43,248 bases of DNA from Planctomycetaceae bacterium (lineage in GTDB: Bacteria; Planctomycetota; Planctomycetia; Planctomycetales; Planctomycetaceae), in NCBI GenBank assembly GCA_028284485.1, contig JANQRQ010000231.1, forward strand, positions 1 to 43,248, written 5' to 3'. The notes under the pieces are model-generated. The model was not told where the DNA came from. It ran no database searches and worked only from the letters and a program-made list of their open reading frames with translations. The first letter of the stretch is position 1. Each line of letters begins with the position of its first letter. Below are positions 16,556-26,668 of this stretch, one piece after another. The position numbers were made by a program, and so were the translations under genes.

Positions 16556-16732
16556 ATGGGACGCGTTGAACGTGATCGCGAGATCGCTCGCCGCCGAAAA
16601 AGGCGGGTCAAACTGAAGAAGCTGCGCACGAAGTTTGCGGCGGCCAAGAATGACGGCGAACGGCTGGAAATCCAAGCCAAAGTTCGCAAGATTAGCCCGT
16701 TTGTCAACTTGGAAGAATCAGTCTCCAAGTAA
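16556..16732 (+). CDS. Small, highly basic DUF6800-like protein
   Basis: A 58-residue protein that begins MGRVERDREIARRRKRRVKL and ends near KISPFVNLEES. The first half is dense in Arg and Lys and predicted helical, then a KNDGERLEIQAKVRKIS segment follows. This layout matches small planctomycete proteins filed as DUF6800, from memory of that family. AGGGAC lies 11 nt upstream of the ATG. The charge suggests RNA, ribosome or nucleic-acid contact; this is inference. It converges on clpB, with a hairpin between them. Confidence 0.7.
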   Translation: MGRVERDREIARRRKRRVKLKKLRTKFAAAKNDGERLEIQAKVRKISPFVNLEESVSK

Positions 16733-16759
16733 ACACGTCGCACACCAACCGATGATCGA

Positions 16760-16787
16760 AGGACGAACATCATTTGTAGTTCGTCCT
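16760..16787. terminator. Hairpin between two convergent genes, possible bidirectional terminator
   Basis: AGGACGAAC (16760-16768) pairs perfectly with GTTCGTCCT (16779-16787) over a 10-nt loop. It lies in the 134-base gap between the ends of the small basic protein gene and clpB. There is no clear T-run on either side, so intrinsic termination is uncertain. Confidence 0.45.
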
Positions 16788-16866
16788 CTCATCAGTCCGC
16801 TTTCGCTGATACGACTCCTCTGTTGAATCCCTTGCTGCGCTTGCCGTCTGCAAAGCATCCGGGAAA

Positions 16867-19485
16867 TCACTGTTCCGCCGAGAAACGGAATTCGCCTCCG
16901 CTGGCATCGACCGAAATTCGGCTTCCCTCTGGGAACTCGCCCGAGAGAATCTCGTTTGCCAATTCGTTCTGGACGCGGTTTTGAATGACTCGCTTGAGGG
17001 GTCGGGCACCATAAACCGGATCGTAGCCTTCCTCGGCGAGCATTTCCCGAGCAGCATCCGAGACAACCAACTCGTACCCGTTCTGCTCTAATTGCTTACT
17101 CAGCCGATTCAATTGCAGATCGACGATTTCCCGAATCTCTTCGCGCCCCAAGGGATGGAAGACGATCACTTCGTCGACACGATTGAGGAATTCCGGTAGG
17201 AATTCACGCTGCAAGGCCTCGGTCACGCGATTGTGAATCTCCTGCTCATGCTCTTTGCCGGCGAGATCCATAATCGTTTGGCTACCGATATTCGATGTCA
17301 TGACCACAATGGTATTCGTAAAATCAACCGTGCGACCTTGGCTGTCGGTCAACCGGCCGTCGTCGAGCAATTGCAGCAAAACATTGAACACGTCTCGGTG
17401 CGCCTTTTCGATTTCGTCGAGAAGGATGACCGAATAAGGCTGCCGGCGAACGGCTTCAGTGAGTCGTCCGCCCTCTTCGTATCCCACATAACCGGGAGGC
17501 GCCCCGATCAACCGCGCAACCGAATGACGTTCCATGAACTCGCTCATGTCGATGCGAACCATGGCCTGCTCATTGTCGAACAGGAAATCCGCCAATGCTT
17601 TGCACAACTCGGTTTTTCCGACACCGGTCGGCCCGAGGAAGATGAACGAGCCGATGGGCCGGTTCGGATCCTGCCAGCCGGAACGTGAACGACGGACCGC
17701 ATTCGAAACCGCAGTAACGGCCTCGGTTTGATCGATCATCCGCTGATGCAAGGCATCTTCCATATGCAGCAGCTTTTCACGCTCGCCTTTGAGCATGCGT
17801 GAAACCGGAATTCCGGTCCAGGTACTGACGACTTTAGCAATGTCTTCTGCCGTCACTTCTTCACGAAGTAGCCGTTCACCGTGCGAGTCGCCGATTTCGG
17901 AAAACTGCTGCTGAAGTTGCTCCAATTGCGTTTCGGCGGCGCGCAGTTCCTGCTCGGTGCGGTGCGCTGTAATGTAATCCTCGTTGGAATTGGTGCGCTG
18001 TGCTTGGTTGAAGGCTTGTTCGTATGTTGTGCGCAGCTTCTCGATCTCCTCCTGTAATGGCTTCAATCGAGATAGCGCATCTTTTTCCGACTGCCAGCGA
18101 GCTTTGAGTCGGTTGACTCCCTCCTCGCTGTCGGCAATTTGACGTTGGATTTCTTCGTAGCGTGCCTGACTTTCCGGACTCGATTCATTGGCAAGCGCGG
18201 CGGCTTCGATTTGCATACGGGTCAGCTGACGTGTCGCTTCGTCAATCTCTGCCGGCATCGAATCGATTTCAATCCGCAGTCGGCTACTCGCCTCGTCAAT
18301 GAGGTCGATGGCCTTGTCGGGTAGAAACCGATCGTTGATGTACCGATCCGACAGCGTCGCTGACGCAATCAATGCATCGTCGGTAATCCGGATTCCATGA
18401 TGCGATTCGTACCGTTCTTTGAGTCCCCGCAGAATGGAAATTGTATCTTCCACATTGGGCTCTTGAACGAGGACCGGCTGAAAACGCCGCTCCAAGGCGG
18501 GGTCCTTTTCGATATGTTTGCGGTACTCGTCGAGGGTTGTCGCACCAACACAGTGCAATTCCCCTCGCGCCAATGCCGGCTTGAGCAGGTTTGAAGCATC
18601 CATCGCACCTTCCGCAGCGCCCGCACCAACGACGGTGTGCAATTCATCAATAAAGAGGATGACCCGGCCCTGGGCTTCCTGGACCTCTCGAAGAACCGCC
18701 TTGAGTCGATCCTCGAATTCGCCACGATACTTGGCACCGGCGACCAGTGCCCCCATGTCCAGGGCGACGACCGACTTATCTTTTAGATTTTGTGGAACAT
18801 CCCCCAGGACGATGCGATGAGCGATTCCCTCGACGATCGCCGTTTTGCCAACCCCAGGGTCGCCGATGAGCACCGGGTTGTTCTTTCGTCGACGCGACAG
18901 CACCTGGATGACACGCCGGATCTCGGTGTCGCGACCGATTACTGGGTCAATTTTCCCCTGTCGGGCGAGTTCGACCAAATCCTTACCGTATTTCTGCAAG
19001 GCCTGGTATTTGTCTTCCGGGGACTGGTCGGTCACCTGTTGTCCGCCACGCACATCACGCAGCGCTGTCAACACGTCCTGCTCTTCAACCCCGTTCATGT
19101 GCAGAATACGTTGGGCCTGGCTATCGACCTTGGTTAGCGCCAGCAGCAAATGCTCGGTCGAGACGAAGGCATCGCCCATTTGGTCCGCCACCTCTTGGGC
19201 GACATCAAAAACCTTCATCAATTCGGGAGAGGCCGAAACCTGGACGCCGGCTCCGGTGACTTTCGGCAAACGGTCCAATTCTCCCTCGACGATCGAATCG
19301 AGCGTACCAACGTTGGCACCGATCTTTTGGATTAACGGTAGCACCACGCCCTGCTCTTCGCTGAGCAATGAGTGGAGCAGGTGCAACGGCAACAATTGCT
19401 GATGCGAACGATCCTCGGCATCTTGTTGTGCGCGCTGAACTGCCTCTTGGGCCTTCACCGTCAATTTGTCTAATCGAAATGCCAT
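16867..19485 (-). CDS. clpB: Protein disaggregase ClpB (Hsp100)
   Basis: An 872-residue hexameric AAA+ unfoldase that rescues aggregated proteins together with DnaK. The N domain (1-145, [15 protein letters not shown]) is followed by ATPase 1 with Walker A GDPGVGKT (208-215) and [13 protein letters not shown] coiled-coil middle domain follows (about 400-530, from [12 protein letters not shown] through LEQLQQQF). ATPase 2 has [33 protein letters not shown] and LLDEIEKAH. The ClpP-binding IGF/L tripeptide is not evident, and the middle domain marks it as ClpB rather than ClpA/C. It lies downstream of dnaK on the same strand, 350 bases apart, so separate control is likely. No CIRCE operator was seen upstream. 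Confidence 0.97.
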   Translation of the reverse strand: MAFRLDKLTVKAQEAVQRAQQDAEDRSHQQLLPLHLLHSLLSEEQGVVLPLIQKIGANVGTLDSIVEGELDRLPKVTGAGVQVSASPELMKVFDVAQEVADQMGDAFVSTEHLLLALTKVDSQAQRILHMNGVEEQDVLTALRDVRGGQQVTDQSPEDKYQALQKYGKDLVELARQGKIDPVIGRDTEIRRVIQVLSRRRKNNPVLIGDPGVGKTAIVEGIAHRIVLGDVPQNLKDKSVVALDMGALVAGAKYRGEFEDRLKAVLREVQEAQGRVILFIDELHTVVGAGAAEGAMDASNLLKPALARGELHCVGATTLDEYRKHIEKDPALERRFQPVLVQEPNVEDTISILRGLKERYESHHGIRITDDALIASATLSDRYINDRFLPDKAIDLIDEASSRLRIEIDSMPAEIDEATRQLTRMQIEAAALANESSPESQARYEEIQRQIADSEEGVNRLKARWQSEKDALSRLKPLQEEIEKLRTTYEQAFNQAQRTNSNEDYITAHRTEQELRAAETQLEQLQQQFSEIGDSHGERLLREEVTAEDIAKVVSTWTGIPVSRMLKGEREKLLHMEDALHQRMIDQTEAVTAVSNAVRRSRSGWQDPNRPIGSFIFLGPTGVGKTELCKALADFLFDNEQAMVRIDMSEFMERHSVARLIGAPPGYVGYEEGGRLTEAVRRQPYSVILLDEIEKAHRDVFNVLLQLLDDGRLTDSQGRTVDFTNTIVVMTSNIGSQTIMDLAGKEHEQEIHNRVTEALQREFLPEFLNRVDEVIVFHPLGREEIREIVDLQLNRLSKQLEQNGYELVVSDAAREMLAEEGYDPVYGARPLKRVIQNRVQNELANEILSGEFPEGSRISVDASGGEFRFSAEQ

Positions 19486-19835
19486 TATGCTGCTCCGTTA
19501 ACGTCGCCTGATGACTCCAGAAACTCATGAAAGGCGCTTGGATGATTATCTTGAAAAGGGAAATTGAATTGATTTGCTGAGAAGCGCGCAATCGCCTTTT
19601 CGCCAAGGGCTACCATACAGGTCGATTGGCGCAACGGAATCTTTTACTTGTCGATCGTAAGGTGTGATAGGTGCTCTTTATGCGGCCCGGTGAGTAGCCG
19701 GGCCGCACTTGAACTAGTTTCAAGACCTCGTTGCACTTGCTATTCGGCCTACGTTTCCAATACGTGCACGACGCACCAGAGGGTCTTAGAACTACTTCTA
19801 AAGCACAGAAAGGCGGCGGGGGCTGTGTCGTTCAG
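19486..19835. other. dnaK-clpB spacer of 350 bp
   Basis: Contains a strong GC hairpin at 19681-19707 and the clpB upstream region. No CIRCE (TTAGCACTC-N9-GAGTGCTAA) is present. No gene is supported. Confidence 0.5.
19681..19707 (-). terminator. Strong GC-rich hairpin downstream of dnaK
   Basis: TGCGGCCCGG (19681-19690) and CCGGGCCGCA (19698-19707) form a perfect 10-bp stem with a 7-nt loop, about 130 bases past the dnaK stop. On the minus strand the next bases are ATAAAGAG, not a T-run. It may act as an mRNA end or stabiliser. Confidence 0.45.
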
Positions 19836-21752
19836 TTATTCCTTCTTCTCAAACTCGGCATCGATGACGTCCGCATCATCGCTACTGCCGGCCTCTGTTG
19901 CTCCGGCTGGCTCGCCGGCCGCAGGATTCTCGGCAGCTTGGGATGCCGATTCGTACATATGTTGCGACAAGGCGTGTGTCGCCTGCGTCAATTCTTCGAT
20001 TGCCGAATTGATCGCAGCCACATCCTCTCCCTTGAGCGCGTCGTTGACCTTGGCAATCGAAGATTCGATCGCCGACTTCGAACCGTCGTCCAGCTTGTCG
20101 GCATGTTCCTTCAACATCTTTTCGGTCTCATAGACCATCATCGAACCTTTGTTGTGTGCCTCGGCCAGTTCACGGCGATTCTTGTCGTCGGCAGAATGTG
20201 CATCCGCATCCTGACGCATCTTTTCAATTTCACCATCAGAAAGGCCACTCGATTGCTCGATGCGAACCGACTGCTCCTTCCCGGTCGCGACGTCGCGTGC
20301 CGAGACGTTTAGAATACCGTTCACGTCGATATCGAACGTGACTTCAATCTGTGGCACGCCACGAGGTGCCGGTGGAATTCCGTCGAGGTTAAACTGCCCC
20401 AGTGGGCGGTTGTCATTGGCCATTGGCCGTTCACCTTGAAACACGTTAACCGTGACAGCCGTCTGCCCGTCGGCTGCCGTCGAAAATGTCTCTTTCTTCG
20501 TCGTGGGAATGGTTGTATTTCGTTCAATCAAGACGGTCAAAATTCCGCCCTCGGTCTCAATTCCGAGCGACAATGGCGTGACGTCGAGCAGGACGACATC
20601 TTTGACGTCGCCGGCAATGATTCCGCCTTGAATCGCCGCACCGATTGAAACGACCTCGTCAGGATTCACACCTTTGTGTGGCTCCTTGCCAAACAAACTC
20701 TTCACGAACTCCTGAACTTTTGGAACACGAGTTGAACCGCCCACCAGGACGACCTCGTCAATGGCGTCCGGATTCAAACTCGCGTCTTTGAGCGCATTCA
20801 TGACCGGTTCGCGGCAACGCTCGACCAACGGGTCGATCAGTCGCTCGAAGTCCGCTCTTGAGATGTTCAATTGCAGGTGTTTTGCACCGCTGGCGTCAGC
20901 CGTAATAAACGGCAGGTTGATGTCGGTTGTCTGCGAAGTGGAAAGTTCTTTCTTCGCCTTCTCGGCCGCTTCGCGCAATCGCTGCAGCGCCATCGGGTCG
21001 TCACGCAGGTTGATCCCCTGTTCGGCCTTGAATTTGTCGGCAATGAAGTTGATTAACTCTTCGTCAAAGTCGTCACCGCCCAAATGGGTGTCGCCATTCG
21101 TGCTGAGAACTTCGACCAACTCGTCACCCACTTCCAGAATGGAGACGTCGAACGTACCGCCGCCCAAGTCGAAGACGGCAATCTTTTCGTCCTTCTTGCG
21201 ATTTAGCCCGTAGGCCAACGCAGCCGCTGTCGGCTCATTGATGATCCGCCCGACTTCCAATCCGGCAATCTGACCGGCATCTTTGGTCGCTTGGCGCTGG
21301 GCATCGTTGAAATACGCCGGTACTGTAATGACCGCTTTGTTGACCTTATGGCCCAAATAGCTTTCGGCAGCTTCTTTCAGCTTGCGCAAAACCAAGGCGG
21401 AGATTTCCGGGGGCGAATAGGTCTTGTCGCCCACCTTGACTTTGACATAGTCGTCCGGGCCGCCAACCACTTCGTAAGGAACAATTTTCTCTTCGGAGGC
21501 GACTTCGTTGTGTCGCCGACCCATGAACCGCTTGATGGAGTACACGGTATTCGTTGGGTTGGTCACCGCCTGACGTTTGGCTGGTTCCCCCACGAGCGTT
21601 TCTCCCTTGTCGGTAAAAGCTACGACACTGGGAGTGAGACGGTTCCCTTCCAGGTTGGCGATAACCTTTGCTTCGCCACCTTCCATGACTGACACAACAG
21701 AGTTGGTTGTGCCCAAGTCGATTCCGATAACTTTTTCGCCTTCTACGGCCAT
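19836..21752 (-). CDS. dnaK: Chaperone DnaK (Hsp70)
   Basis: A 638-residue ATP-driven chaperone. [11 protein letters not shown] near the start is the phosphate-1 motif. [33 protein letters not shown] and [15 protein letters not shown] follow in canonical order. The substrate domain includes [16 protein letters not shown] and [14 protein letters not shown], and the tail ends in [14 protein letters not shown]. An ideal AGGAG (21759-21763) lies 6 nt before the ATG. dnaJ and grpE are not adjacent. The 5' leader contains a tandem 12-base repeat that could be an operator. Confidence 0.98.
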   Translation of the reverse strand: MAVEGEKVIGIDLGTTNSVVSVMEGGEAKVIANLEGNRLTPSVVAFTDKGETLVGEPAKRQAVTNPTNTVYSIKRFMGRRHNEVASEEKIVPYEVVGGPDDYVKVKVGDKTYSPPEISALVLRKLKEAAESYLGHKVNKAVITVPAYFNDAQRQATKDAGQIAGLEVGRIINEPTAAALAYGLNRKKDEKIAVFDLGGGTFDVSILEVGDELVEVLSTNGDTHLGGDDFDEELINFIADKFKAEQGINLRDDPMALQRLREAAEKAKKELSTSQTTDINLPFITADASGAKHLQLNISRADFERLIDPLVERCREPVMNALKDASLNPDAIDEVVLVGGSTRVPKVQEFVKSLFGKEPHKGVNPDEVVSIGAAIQGGIIAGDVKDVVLLDVTPLSLGIETEGGILTVLIERNTTIPTTKKETFSTAADGQTAVTVNVFQGERPMANDNRPLGQFNLDGIPPAPRGVPQIEVTFDIDVNGILNVSARDVATGKEQSVRIEQSSGLSDGEIEKMRQDADAHSADDKNRRELAEAHNKGSMMVYETEKMLKEHADKLDDGSKSAIESSIAKVNDALKGEDVAAINSAIEELTQATHALSQHMYESASQAAENPAAGEPAGATEAGSSDDADVIDAEFEKKE

Positions 21753-22288
21753 TACGCTCTCCTAGTATTCTGGTGAGACCGACCATTCCTGTCCTGTCAT
21801 CTGGCAGGGCGGCCCCTCTTGTCGATTCTCGTTTGGTTTGTCTCTTGTTTGGTTTGTCCACTCAGCCCACTTCTGGCATCGTTGCCACAAGAACTACGCA
21901 AAGGGTGTGCCAAGCCAAACCCTCTTGAGCGACTAATCACATCTAATTGATATGTATAACGTTAAGAAAAGCCAACTAATTAAGGAGAGAATACCGACAA
22001 CGCCAAGGCTGTCAAAATGACCGATTTAATTCTTCACGGGAAGTCCGAAGCAACTGCCTAAATGGCAGCAAAACCAGCGTCAATCGGCCGACTTTCCATC
22101 TGCCTTTGGGCGGTTTGCAAAGCCGTTGGTCAAAATGCCGAATCTGAAGCGAATTTACGGGCCGTCCGGCACAGGTATGCTGGTTCTAAACTGTTCAGCC
22201 GCTTGACACTGCAATTCGCGAGGTGTACAACATCCGGCTTCACAGAGGGTACATCAACTGTTCCCGAAAACCTGCCTGAAAGGCTGAA
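21753..22288. other. dnaK-pheA divergent spacer of about 535 bp
   Basis: Contains the dnaK ribosome-binding site, a tandem GTTTGGTTTGTC repeat (21831-21858) and a weak -10 candidate for dnaK near 21952-21957 on the minus strand. The pheA leader has no recognisable Phe-rich leader peptide or T-run terminator. An 88-codon open frame at 22062-22328 overlaps pheA and looks spurious. Confidence 0.5.
21831..21858 (-). promoter_or_regulatory. Tandem 12-bp repeat in the dnaK leader
   Basis: GTTTGGTTTGTC occurs at 21831-21842 and 21847-21858, a 16-base period, 79-106 bases before the dnaK start. Exact tandem copies in a heat-shock gene leader suggest a protein-binding site. It does not match CIRCE. 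Confidence 0.4.
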
Positions 22289-23581
22289 ATGGCGAAGAAA
22301 AAAGCAGTTTCGGGAAAGAAGAAAGTGAAGAAGAAGAAGCCAGTTGGCCGGCCGCCCGCCAAGAAGCCAGCGAAGAAGCGGCCCACGAAGAAACGGACAC
22401 CAAGCCGTCCTGCCAAACCCAAAAAACCGGCCGTCAAGAAAAAGTCCGTCAAGGCGAAGACCAGTGCGTCGAAAACGGCCAAACCGAACGTCGCCAAACC
22501 GAAACCGGCATCGCGATCGACTTCACCTGAGGCCGAACTAAAACGACTCGACCGCGAGATTATTAAGCTCATTAATCGTCGCGCGGAATTCACAACGAAA
22601 TTCCTACAGGGGCAACCCAATCCGTTAGAGGCCGTTTTCGACCCGAGGCAAGAAGACGAATTGTGGGCTCAATTGGAATCGGTCAATTCCGGACCGCTTC
22701 CTAACCAGGCGGTGCGGGGGGTATTTCGGGAAATCGTCAGTGCGGCGAAGCGGGACGTCAAGACTCAGCGAATCGCCTATCTCGGTCCTCCGTTCAGCTT
22801 TACCCATATTGCTGCGATCGAGCGCTTCGGCGAGTGGGCCGACCTCATTCCAGTCAACACGATCGCGTCGGTGTTTGAAGAAGTGAATCGCGGACATGCC
22901 GACTTTGGGTTAGTGCCGATCGAAAACAGCACCGACGGTCGCATCGTCGATACGCTCGACATGTTCACACGATTGCCGTTGCGTATTTGCGGCGAAGTGC
23001 AAATCAGCGTTCACCACAATCTCTTGGCACGCTGTCCGCGCGGCGAAATCATCGAAATTTACAGCAAGCCACAGGCCCTATCGCAATGCCGGGACTGGCT
23101 GGCGAAGAATATGCCGCAGGCACGACTCATCGAGGTAACGAGCACATCCACCGCTGCGCAACTTGCGCGGGATAAACCGGGGGCAGGTGCAGTCGCCAGT
23201 CAGCAGGCGGCGGTCGAGTATGGACTGCAATTGCTCGCTGAAGATATTCAAGACAATAAAAACAATGTGACACGTTTCGCTGTAATCGGCGAGGAAAGCA
23301 GCAAGCCCAGCGGCAAAGATCGAACGGCCCTGCTGTTGCAGATTTCTCATAAACCAGGTGCCCTGTCGGACGCTTTGGTCGCCTTTAAGAAGAACCGCGT
23401 CAATCTCACGTGGATTGAGTCGTTTCCGTTGCGCGGTCCAGAATCCGGCTATTTGTTCTTCCTCGACTTCGAGGGGCATTCCCTGGACACGAAAATCCGT
23501 AAGACTCTGACCGAGTTAGAGAAGAAGGCCGTCCGGCTTGAAGTACTCGGGTCGTACCCGCGCAGCGAGCCGAGAGATTGA
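22289..23581 (+). CDS. pheA: P-protein-like prephenate dehydratase with AroQ-like domain and lysine-rich N-terminal tail
   Basis: A 430-residue enzyme converting prephenate to phenylpyruvate in phenylalanine synthesis. Residues 1-72 form a histone-H1-like tail with 28 Lys and 4 Arg plus many Pro and Ala ([11 protein letters not shown]). An AroQ-like domain follows (about 82-158, [12 protein letters not shown] ... [20 protein letters not shown]). The dehydratase domain runs from YLGPPFSFT (164) through [18 protein letters not shown] to the catalytic NVTRF (Thr328-Arg329-Phe330). The ACT domain has KPGALSDAL and IESFP in place of the usual ESRP. By eye alignment to E. coli AroQ, Arg28, Asp48 and Glu52 are kept, but Arg11 and Lys39 become Glu81 and Gln109, so mutase activity is doubtful. 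AAAGG lies 5 nt before the ATG. Confidence 0.92.
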   Translation: MAKKKAVSGKKKVKKKKPVGRPPAKKPAKKRPTKKRTPSRPAKPKKPAVKKKSVKAKTSASKTAKPNVAKPKPASRSTSPEAELKRLDREIIKLINRRAEFTTKFLQGQPNPLEAVFDPRQEDELWAQLESVNSGPLPNQAVRGVFREIVSAAKRDVKTQRIAYLGPPFSFTHIAAIERFGEWADLIPVNTIASVFEEVNRGHADFGLVPIENSTDGRIVDTLDMFTRLPLRICGEVQISVHHNLLARCPRGEIIEIYSKPQALSQCRDWLAKNMPQARLIEVTSTSTAAQLARDKPGAGAVASQQAAVEYGLQLLAEDIQDNKNNVTRFAVIGEESSKPSGKDRTALLLQISHKPGALSDALVAFKKNRVNLTWIESFPLRGPESGYLFFLDFEGHSLDTKIRKTLTELEKKAVRLEVLGSYPRSEPRD

Positions 23582-23582
23582 G

Positions 23583-23602
23583 CCGATCGCGCGCTCGATC
23601 GG
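23583..23602 (+). terminator. Hairpin immediately after pheA
   Basis: CCGATCG (23583-23589) and CGATCGG (23596-23602) form a perfect 7-bp stem one base after the stop codon. No T-run follows, so this may be an RNA 3'-end structure rather than a full intrinsic terminator. Confidence 0.4.
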
Positions 23603-23732
23603 ATATTGTGCCGCGTCGCTTAAACTATAAATGTTTGGCGACCAACGGATTGTGGAGACCGCTACCCGCTCAGTTCTTGCGGTCGCATGAGAGTACTTCC
23701 ATCTGACATTTGGACAACGAGAAAGTAAACAG

Positions 23733-24506
23733 ATGAGACGCCTGTTCGTCGCCGGCAATTGGAAAATGAACACCTTGGCCGAATCAGCCACCTCGTTGGG
23801 AAGCGACTTGGCCAAACAGTATCCCGAGAGCATCGAAAAGGTCGAGCTCTTGGTCTGCCCTCCATTTCCCTATCTCGCTGCAGTCGGAAGTGCAGTCGAC
23901 GGCTCTGCGATTCAATTGGGGGCCCAAAACGCGTATTTCGAATCTCCCGGCGCGTTTACCGGCGAGGTTGCCGTCGAAATGTTACTCGACGTCGGAAGCG
24001 AATGGGTCATTCTGGGGCATAGCGAGCGTCGGCATGTCCTCGGTGAAACCGATGAAACGATCAATCAAAAGGTCTTGGCCTGCCTGTCAAAAGGGCTGAA
24101 GGTCATTTTGTGTGTCGGCGAACTGCTTAGCGAGCGAGAAGCGGGACAGACCGAGTCTGTCCTCGATGGACAGATGGAAGGCGGGCTCGCGGGGTTGGAC
24201 GTTGAATCTCTGCAGAATCTGGCGATTGCTTACGAGCCGGTCTGGGCGATTGGAACCGGAGTTACGGCTACTGAGGAGCAGGCCGATTCTGCCCATGCCC
24301 ATCTTCGCAATTGGCTCACAAATCGCTACAATTCCGACGTTGCACAGGACATGCGAATTCTATATGGAGGGAGCGTGAAACCGGGCAATGCTGGCTCGCT
24401 GATGAGTCTGCCAAATGTTGATGGGGCGCTGGTGGGTGGTGCCAGCCTACAATTTGACTCATTTTCAGCGATTATTGACGCGGCCGTTGAAACGACCAAG
24501 AGCTGA
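23733..24506 (+). CDS. tpiA: Triose-phosphate isomerase
   Basis: A 257-residue TIM-barrel enzyme interconverting dihydroxyacetone phosphate and glyceraldehyde 3-phosphate in glycolysis. Catalytic Lys11 lies in GNWKMN, His96 in ILGHSERR and Glu168 in [11 protein letters not shown], followed by loop 6. YGGSVKPGN is the phosphate-binding loop. Length and order are normal. It is followed by secG on the same strand, a pairing common in bacteria. Confidence 0.97.
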   Translation: MRRLFVAGNWKMNTLAESATSLGSDLAKQYPESIEKVELLVCPPFPYLAAVGSAVDGSAIQLGAQNAYFESPGAFTGEVAVEMLLDVGSEWVILGHSERRHVLGETDETINQKVLACLSKGLKVILCVGELLSEREAGQTESVLDGQMEGGLAGLDVESLQNLAIAYEPVWAIGTGVTATEEQADSAHAHLRNWLTNRYNSDVAQDMRILYGGSVKPGNAGSLMSLPNVDGALVGGASLQFDSFSAIIDAAVETTKS

Positions 24507-24656
24507 GCCTGGAAACGAGCCACCGACTGGGCAACCTGCCTCTTGTGAAATATCTCGAATTCTTCGATACTTCCATCGGAACTGGAAGAAGAAACGAAAT
24601 CTGAACGCGGCTAGTATTCGCAGCAAATAAGCCATAACGGGAGGTCAACGGGACCC

Positions 24657-25232
24657 ATGGACGTCTTGTCGATGACATTGTTGATGTTGGTTGGATTGTT
24701 CTTGATCCTGATTATTCTGCTGCAGCGTGGTCGTGGCGGAGGCTTGGCAGGTGCGTTCGGCGGCATGGGCGGCCAAAGCGCCTTCGGTACCAAGGCGGGC
24801 GATGTCTTTACCAAGATTACGGTCGTTGTTGCGACCATTTGGGTCGCGCTGGCAGGATTGAGTGGTTTCGCGTTACGTGCCGGGGCCGAGAAGCGATATC
24901 CCGGCGGGGACAACGTTGTTAACGAAGCCTCATTCGAATCGACCGAAGAATCGGCGGCGGAAGAGGAGGAATCAACGACCGAGGAAGAATCCCCGACTGG
25001 CTCCGATCCGATATTCGATGGCCAAACCGACGATGCGGGCAACGCAGAGAATGATGACGGAGCAAATTCTCTGGCACCTTTGATCCCCAACCCTAACGAA
25101 GCGGCATCACCGGGTGGCGACGAGTCGTCCTCTGAAGACTCAAGTGGCGATGATTCCACCGAAACGGGGGACTCGGACTCTGCTCCGGAAAATGAGTCAT
25201 CCGAGAACTCGACCGACAACGATCAAGACTAG
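24657..25232 (+). CDS. secG: Preprotein translocase subunit SecG with long acidic tail
   Basis: SecG assists SecYEG-dependent export in the inner membrane. The first 80 residues are a normal SecG: membrane segment 1 (about 5-22), the [16 protein letters not shown] loop, [13 protein letters not shown] and membrane segment 2 (about 53-72). The remaining ~110 residues form a low-complexity tail rich in Asp, Glu, Ser, Thr and Asn, with 35 acidic residues and no Lys or Arg. The total of 191 residues exceeds the usual 70-120. GGGAGG lies 12 nt before the ATG. The TAG stop codon is also the first base triplet of a ~100-bp dispersed repeat. Confidence 0.93.
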   Translation: MDVLSMTLLMLVGLFLILIILLQRGRGGGLAGAFGGMGGQSAFGTKAGDVFTKITVVVATIWVALAGLSGFALRAGAEKRYPGGDNVVNEASFESTEESAAEEEESTTEEESPTGSDPIFDGQTDDAGNAENDDGANSLAPLIPNPNEAASPGGDESSSEDSSGDDSTETGDSDSAPENESSENSTDNDQD

Positions 25233-25329
25233 AGCGATTTCCTTTTTCTTGTGGACGTTTCAGGCTCGTTGGAGCCAGCTTTCACAGAACAAAACGCGAT
25301 TGTCGCGGCCACAAGTCGGCGTAATACGC
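25230..25329 (+). repeat. ~100-bp stop-codon-anchored repeat, copy 1
   Basis: Begins with the secG stop codon (TAGAGCGATTTCCTTTTTCT) and ends GCGTAATACGC. It aligns end to end with 42671-42771 in opposite orientation, roughly 85% identical with one small indel; in the distal 55 bases 51 match. It contains an internal hairpin CGCGATTGTCGCG. In both copies it starts at the TAG of a gene and runs downstream. Confidence 0.8.
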
Positions 25330-25780
25330 TGTAGCCCCTTTCCAAGAGCATGATGTTTGGAATGTGATCTCACCCGGTCCCGTTCGCGATTCGGGCCTTT
25401 TGAAGATCGTTCATTCCAACGATTAGATACCGTTTTTCCCAAAGGCGAGTCGACCCAAGAATCGGCGGGGGATGCTCCCGATCGGCTTTCGCCCAGCGAG
25501 CCATCAAGCACGCGGTCATCGGATTTCATTTGTCCCAGGTCTCGATGGCGGGACGAAGTCTCAAGATCCTTGGGACCTCTGGAACAGACTTGCTCGCCAT
25601 TCGACAATTTGCGAACGGGCTACGCTTTCCGATTGGGGGATCGACTCGATATTATTCGGCAATACGATGGGACGGCTTGCGAGCCGGCAGCGTGCTTCGT
25701 TGGGTCCCTGATCGGAGTTGGCTCCGAAAAACTGTGGACCGTACTTTCGAAGGCCCGTTGAAACAAGGAGAACAAATTTC
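25330..25780. other. Leader region upstream of yicC, no gene supported
   Basis: About 450 bases between the repeat and yicC. A 134-codon open frame (25357-25761) has no family look, overlaps the yicC ribosome site and is probably spurious. The region likely holds the promoter for yicC-gmk-rpoZ-coaC-coaB, but no confident -35/-10 pair was found. Confidence 0.45.
25765..25770 (+). promoter_or_regulatory. Ribosome-binding site that sets the yicC start
   Basis: AAGGAG 10 nt before a GTG codon at 25781. It excludes the longer open frame from 25718, whose N-terminus is not part of the family. Confidence 0.7.
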
Positions 25781-26662
25781 GTGCTGCGAAGTATGACCGG
25801 GTTTGGGAACGCCCAGGGGCAAGATCAGCGGATCGCGGCCTCGGTGGAAGTTCGCGCCGTGAACAATCGGTACCTGAAGATTACAACGAAATGCCCCGAC
25901 GCGTACGCCCCGTTGGAGAGCCGTATCGAAAAGCAGGTGCGCGATACGATTTCGCGAGGCACAGTTTTGGTCTCCATTCAAGTGAATCGAATCGGCGAGA
26001 GGGCGAAAGCTGCAATCGACGAGCAAACATTGAACGTTTACTGGGACCAATTGAAAGAGTCGTCGCTCAAGAAAAATGTTCCGCTGCCCAGTGATATGAG
26101 CCCACTTCTTGGATTGCCTGGCGTCGTTGGAGAATTACGCGAATCAGTCGACTGCGAGGAGGACTGGCCGATCTTGCAATCGACGCTCGCTGAAGCGTTA
26201 GAGAAGCTCAACGCATTTCGCTCTGACGAAGGCCAGTCAATGCGGGACGACCTGTTGCTGAATATTGTGACCATTCGGAAAGACTTAGAAGAAATCGCTG
26301 CGGCCGCTCCGTCGGTCGTCGTTGAGTATCGAGACCGGCTTCATGAGCGTGTCCGGGAACTTCTCGGACAGGCCGACGTCGACATCGACAGCGGTTCCAT
26401 CATACGGGAAGTCAGCATTTTTGCTGATCGGTGCGATATCAATGAAGAGATTACGCGGCTACGATGTCATCTAGAGCAATTTGAAGCATTCTTGGACGAT
26501 CAGGGGACGAACGGGCGTAAGCTCGATTTTTTGGGACAGGAAATGTTCCGCGAGATCAATACAATCGGTGCCAAGGCTAACAATGTTGCGATTTCTCACA
26601 GCGTCGTTGAAATGAAATCGGCGGTGGAAAAAATTCGCGAGATTCTGCAAAACGTGGAGTGA
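25781..26662 (+). CDS. yicC: YicC/YloC family endoribonuclease
   Basis: A 293-residue protein of the YicC family, whose members act as endoribonucleases in RNA turnover. The GTG start gives the family N-terminus (M)LRSMTGFG, followed by VEVRAVNNRYLKI and LESRIEKQVRDTISRG. The C-terminal domain ends with the hallmark GRKLDFLGQEMFREINTIGAKAN split across 26515-26583, then VVEMKSAVEKIREILQNVE. The stop codon overlaps the ribosome site of gmk, so translational coupling is likely. The yicC-gmk-rpoZ order is widely conserved. Confidence 0.95.
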   Translation: MLRSMTGFGNAQGQDQRIAASVEVRAVNNRYLKITTKCPDAYAPLESRIEKQVRDTISRGTVLVSIQVNRIGERAKAAIDEQTLNVYWDQLKESSLKKNVPLPSDMSPLLGLPGVVGELRESVDCEEDWPILQSTLAEALEKLNAFRSDEGQSMRDDLLLNIVTIRKDLEEIAAAAPSVVVEYRDRLHERVRELLGQADVDIDSGSIIREVSIFADRCDINEEITRLRCHLEQFEAFLDDQGTNGRKLDFLGQEMFREINTIGAKANNVAISHSVVEMKSAVEKIREILQNVE

Positions 26663-26668
26663 ACCATC

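Noticed and set aside
19486..21900. CIRCE or HrcA operator for clpB or dnaK
   Set aside because: No TTAGCACTC-N9-GAGTGCTAA-like sequence was found in either leader.
22000..22288. Phenylalanine-type attenuator before pheA
   Set aside because: No Phe-rich short frame and no hairpin with a T-run were seen.
22062..22328. 88-codon open frame between dnaK and pheA
   Set aside because: It overlaps the pheA start in another frame and has no plausible domain; the pheA frame is secure.
25357..25761. 134-codon open frame before yicC
   Set aside because: No family resemblance, atypical composition, and it reaches to within a few bases of the yicC ribosome site.
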